Shown here piece by piece: positions 63,826-64,000 of a DNA stretch of 64,000 nucleotides. Both the position numbers and the translations under genes were made by a program. Below the pieces are notes generated by a model. It did no database searches. It saw nothing but the letters and a program-made list of their open reading frames with translations, and was not told the DNA's origin. Positions within the stretch are counted from its first letter, which is position 1, and each line of letters opens with the position of its first letter. The DNA comes from Lacrimispora sphenoides (GTDB lineage Bacteria; Bacillota; Clostridia; Lachnospirales; Lachnospiraceae), in NCBI RefSeq assembly GCF_900105215.1, contig NZ_FOIP01000002.1, positions 2,170,001 through 2,234,000 on the forward strand, in the 5' to 3' direction.

Positions 63826-64000
63826 TTACCGGCTGCCTCCACCGCCTCCTCCCGAGAAACCTCCACCGCCAGCCGAACTTGCGCCTCCGCTGATGCCGTC
63901 CGTGTTATTGGTTGGCGTCGCAGCACTCGAAATGTGATTCGTCATGATCACAAGGTATCTCATATTGTAGGCGTTGCAGCCGTACATGCCTGCGAAGGTA
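63826..64000 (-). CDS. Partial CDS, Gly-rich C-terminus of a DUF2207/TPM-like membrane protein
   Basis: The frame enters from the right edge and ends at TAA 63826-63828. It reads FAGMYGCNAYNMRYLVIMTN, then a Ser/Thr linker and a GGGGFSGGGGGGSR tail. Such Gly-rich tails end DUF2207 and TPM-domain membrane proteins. The rest lies outside the window. Confidence 0.6.
   Translation of the reverse strand, partial: TFAGMYGCNAYNMRYLVIMTNHISSAATPTNNTDGISGGASSAGGGGFSGGGGGGSR

Overview
The window looks like chromosomal DNA of an anaerobic, low-to-mid GC Gram-positive of the Lachnospiraceae, most like Lacrimispora or the former Clostridium cluster XIVa. The grounds are strong AGGAGG-type ribosome binding sites, TTGACA/TATAAT promoters, carbamate kinase, a desulfoferrodoxin, DUF4317 and DUF2935 proteins, a YesM/YesN-type two-component pair and many solute transporters. 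Genus is an inference; no rRNA, tRNA or CRISPR array was seen.

Layout. 1-5.7 kb: envelope and housekeeping genes (export protein, PAP2, glycosyltransferase, CPBP protease, carbamate kinase, PdaA-like deacetylase). 5.7-11.4 kb: a mannose-family PTS (IIC, IID, IIA, IIB) with a tyrosine phosphatase and a PRD regulator. 11.7-21.1 kb: the most unusual region, a roughly 8.5-kb minus-strand operon with NifB-, NifX-, NifH-, NifD-, NifK- and NifX-like proteins plus a complete polar amino acid-type ABC transporter. A decayed cysteine synthase lies between nifH-like and nifD-like, and a YezD gene plus a leader peptide with four consecutive Cys codons and an attenuator lie upstream. There is no NifE, NifN or NifV, and the NifD-like protein has no clear homocitrate-type His ligand. 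I read this as a nitrogenase-like reductase (group IV, related in layout to the methylthio-alkane reductase MarBHDK) used to obtain sulfur, not to fix nitrogen. 21.2-25.4 kb: a SulP transporter, a Crp/Fnr regulator and a full-length FokI-like type IIS restriction enzyme with no methyltransferase nearby.

25.5-43.8 kb: an acyltransferase, DUF4317, superoxide reductase, and a locus that resembles sugar-phosphate sensing and uptake: an HptA-like binding protein, a frameshifted HptS-like kinase, an HptR-like regulator, an AfuABC-like ABC transporter and a phosphohexomutase. A heterodimeric ABC exporter with its TetR regulator follows. 43.9-47.4 kb: a CjaA-like cysteine ABC transporter behind a second poly-Cys leader peptide with its own promoter and hairpin, so two cysteine-sensing attenuators lie in one window. 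47.4-53.4 kb: a chemoreceptor, a GGDEF/HD-GYP protein and a DUF2935 protein.

53.4-64 kb: an AT-rich accessory stretch of small single genes (HD hydrolase, MsrA, GNATs, DUF1232, MBL hydrolase, RibD-like reductase), gene remnants, an unannotated small membrane peptide and an IS3-family element that landed inside a terminator. Four unrelated genes there share one conserved promoter module with a nearly invariant spacer, which suggests a common regulator or a dispersed promoter repeat.
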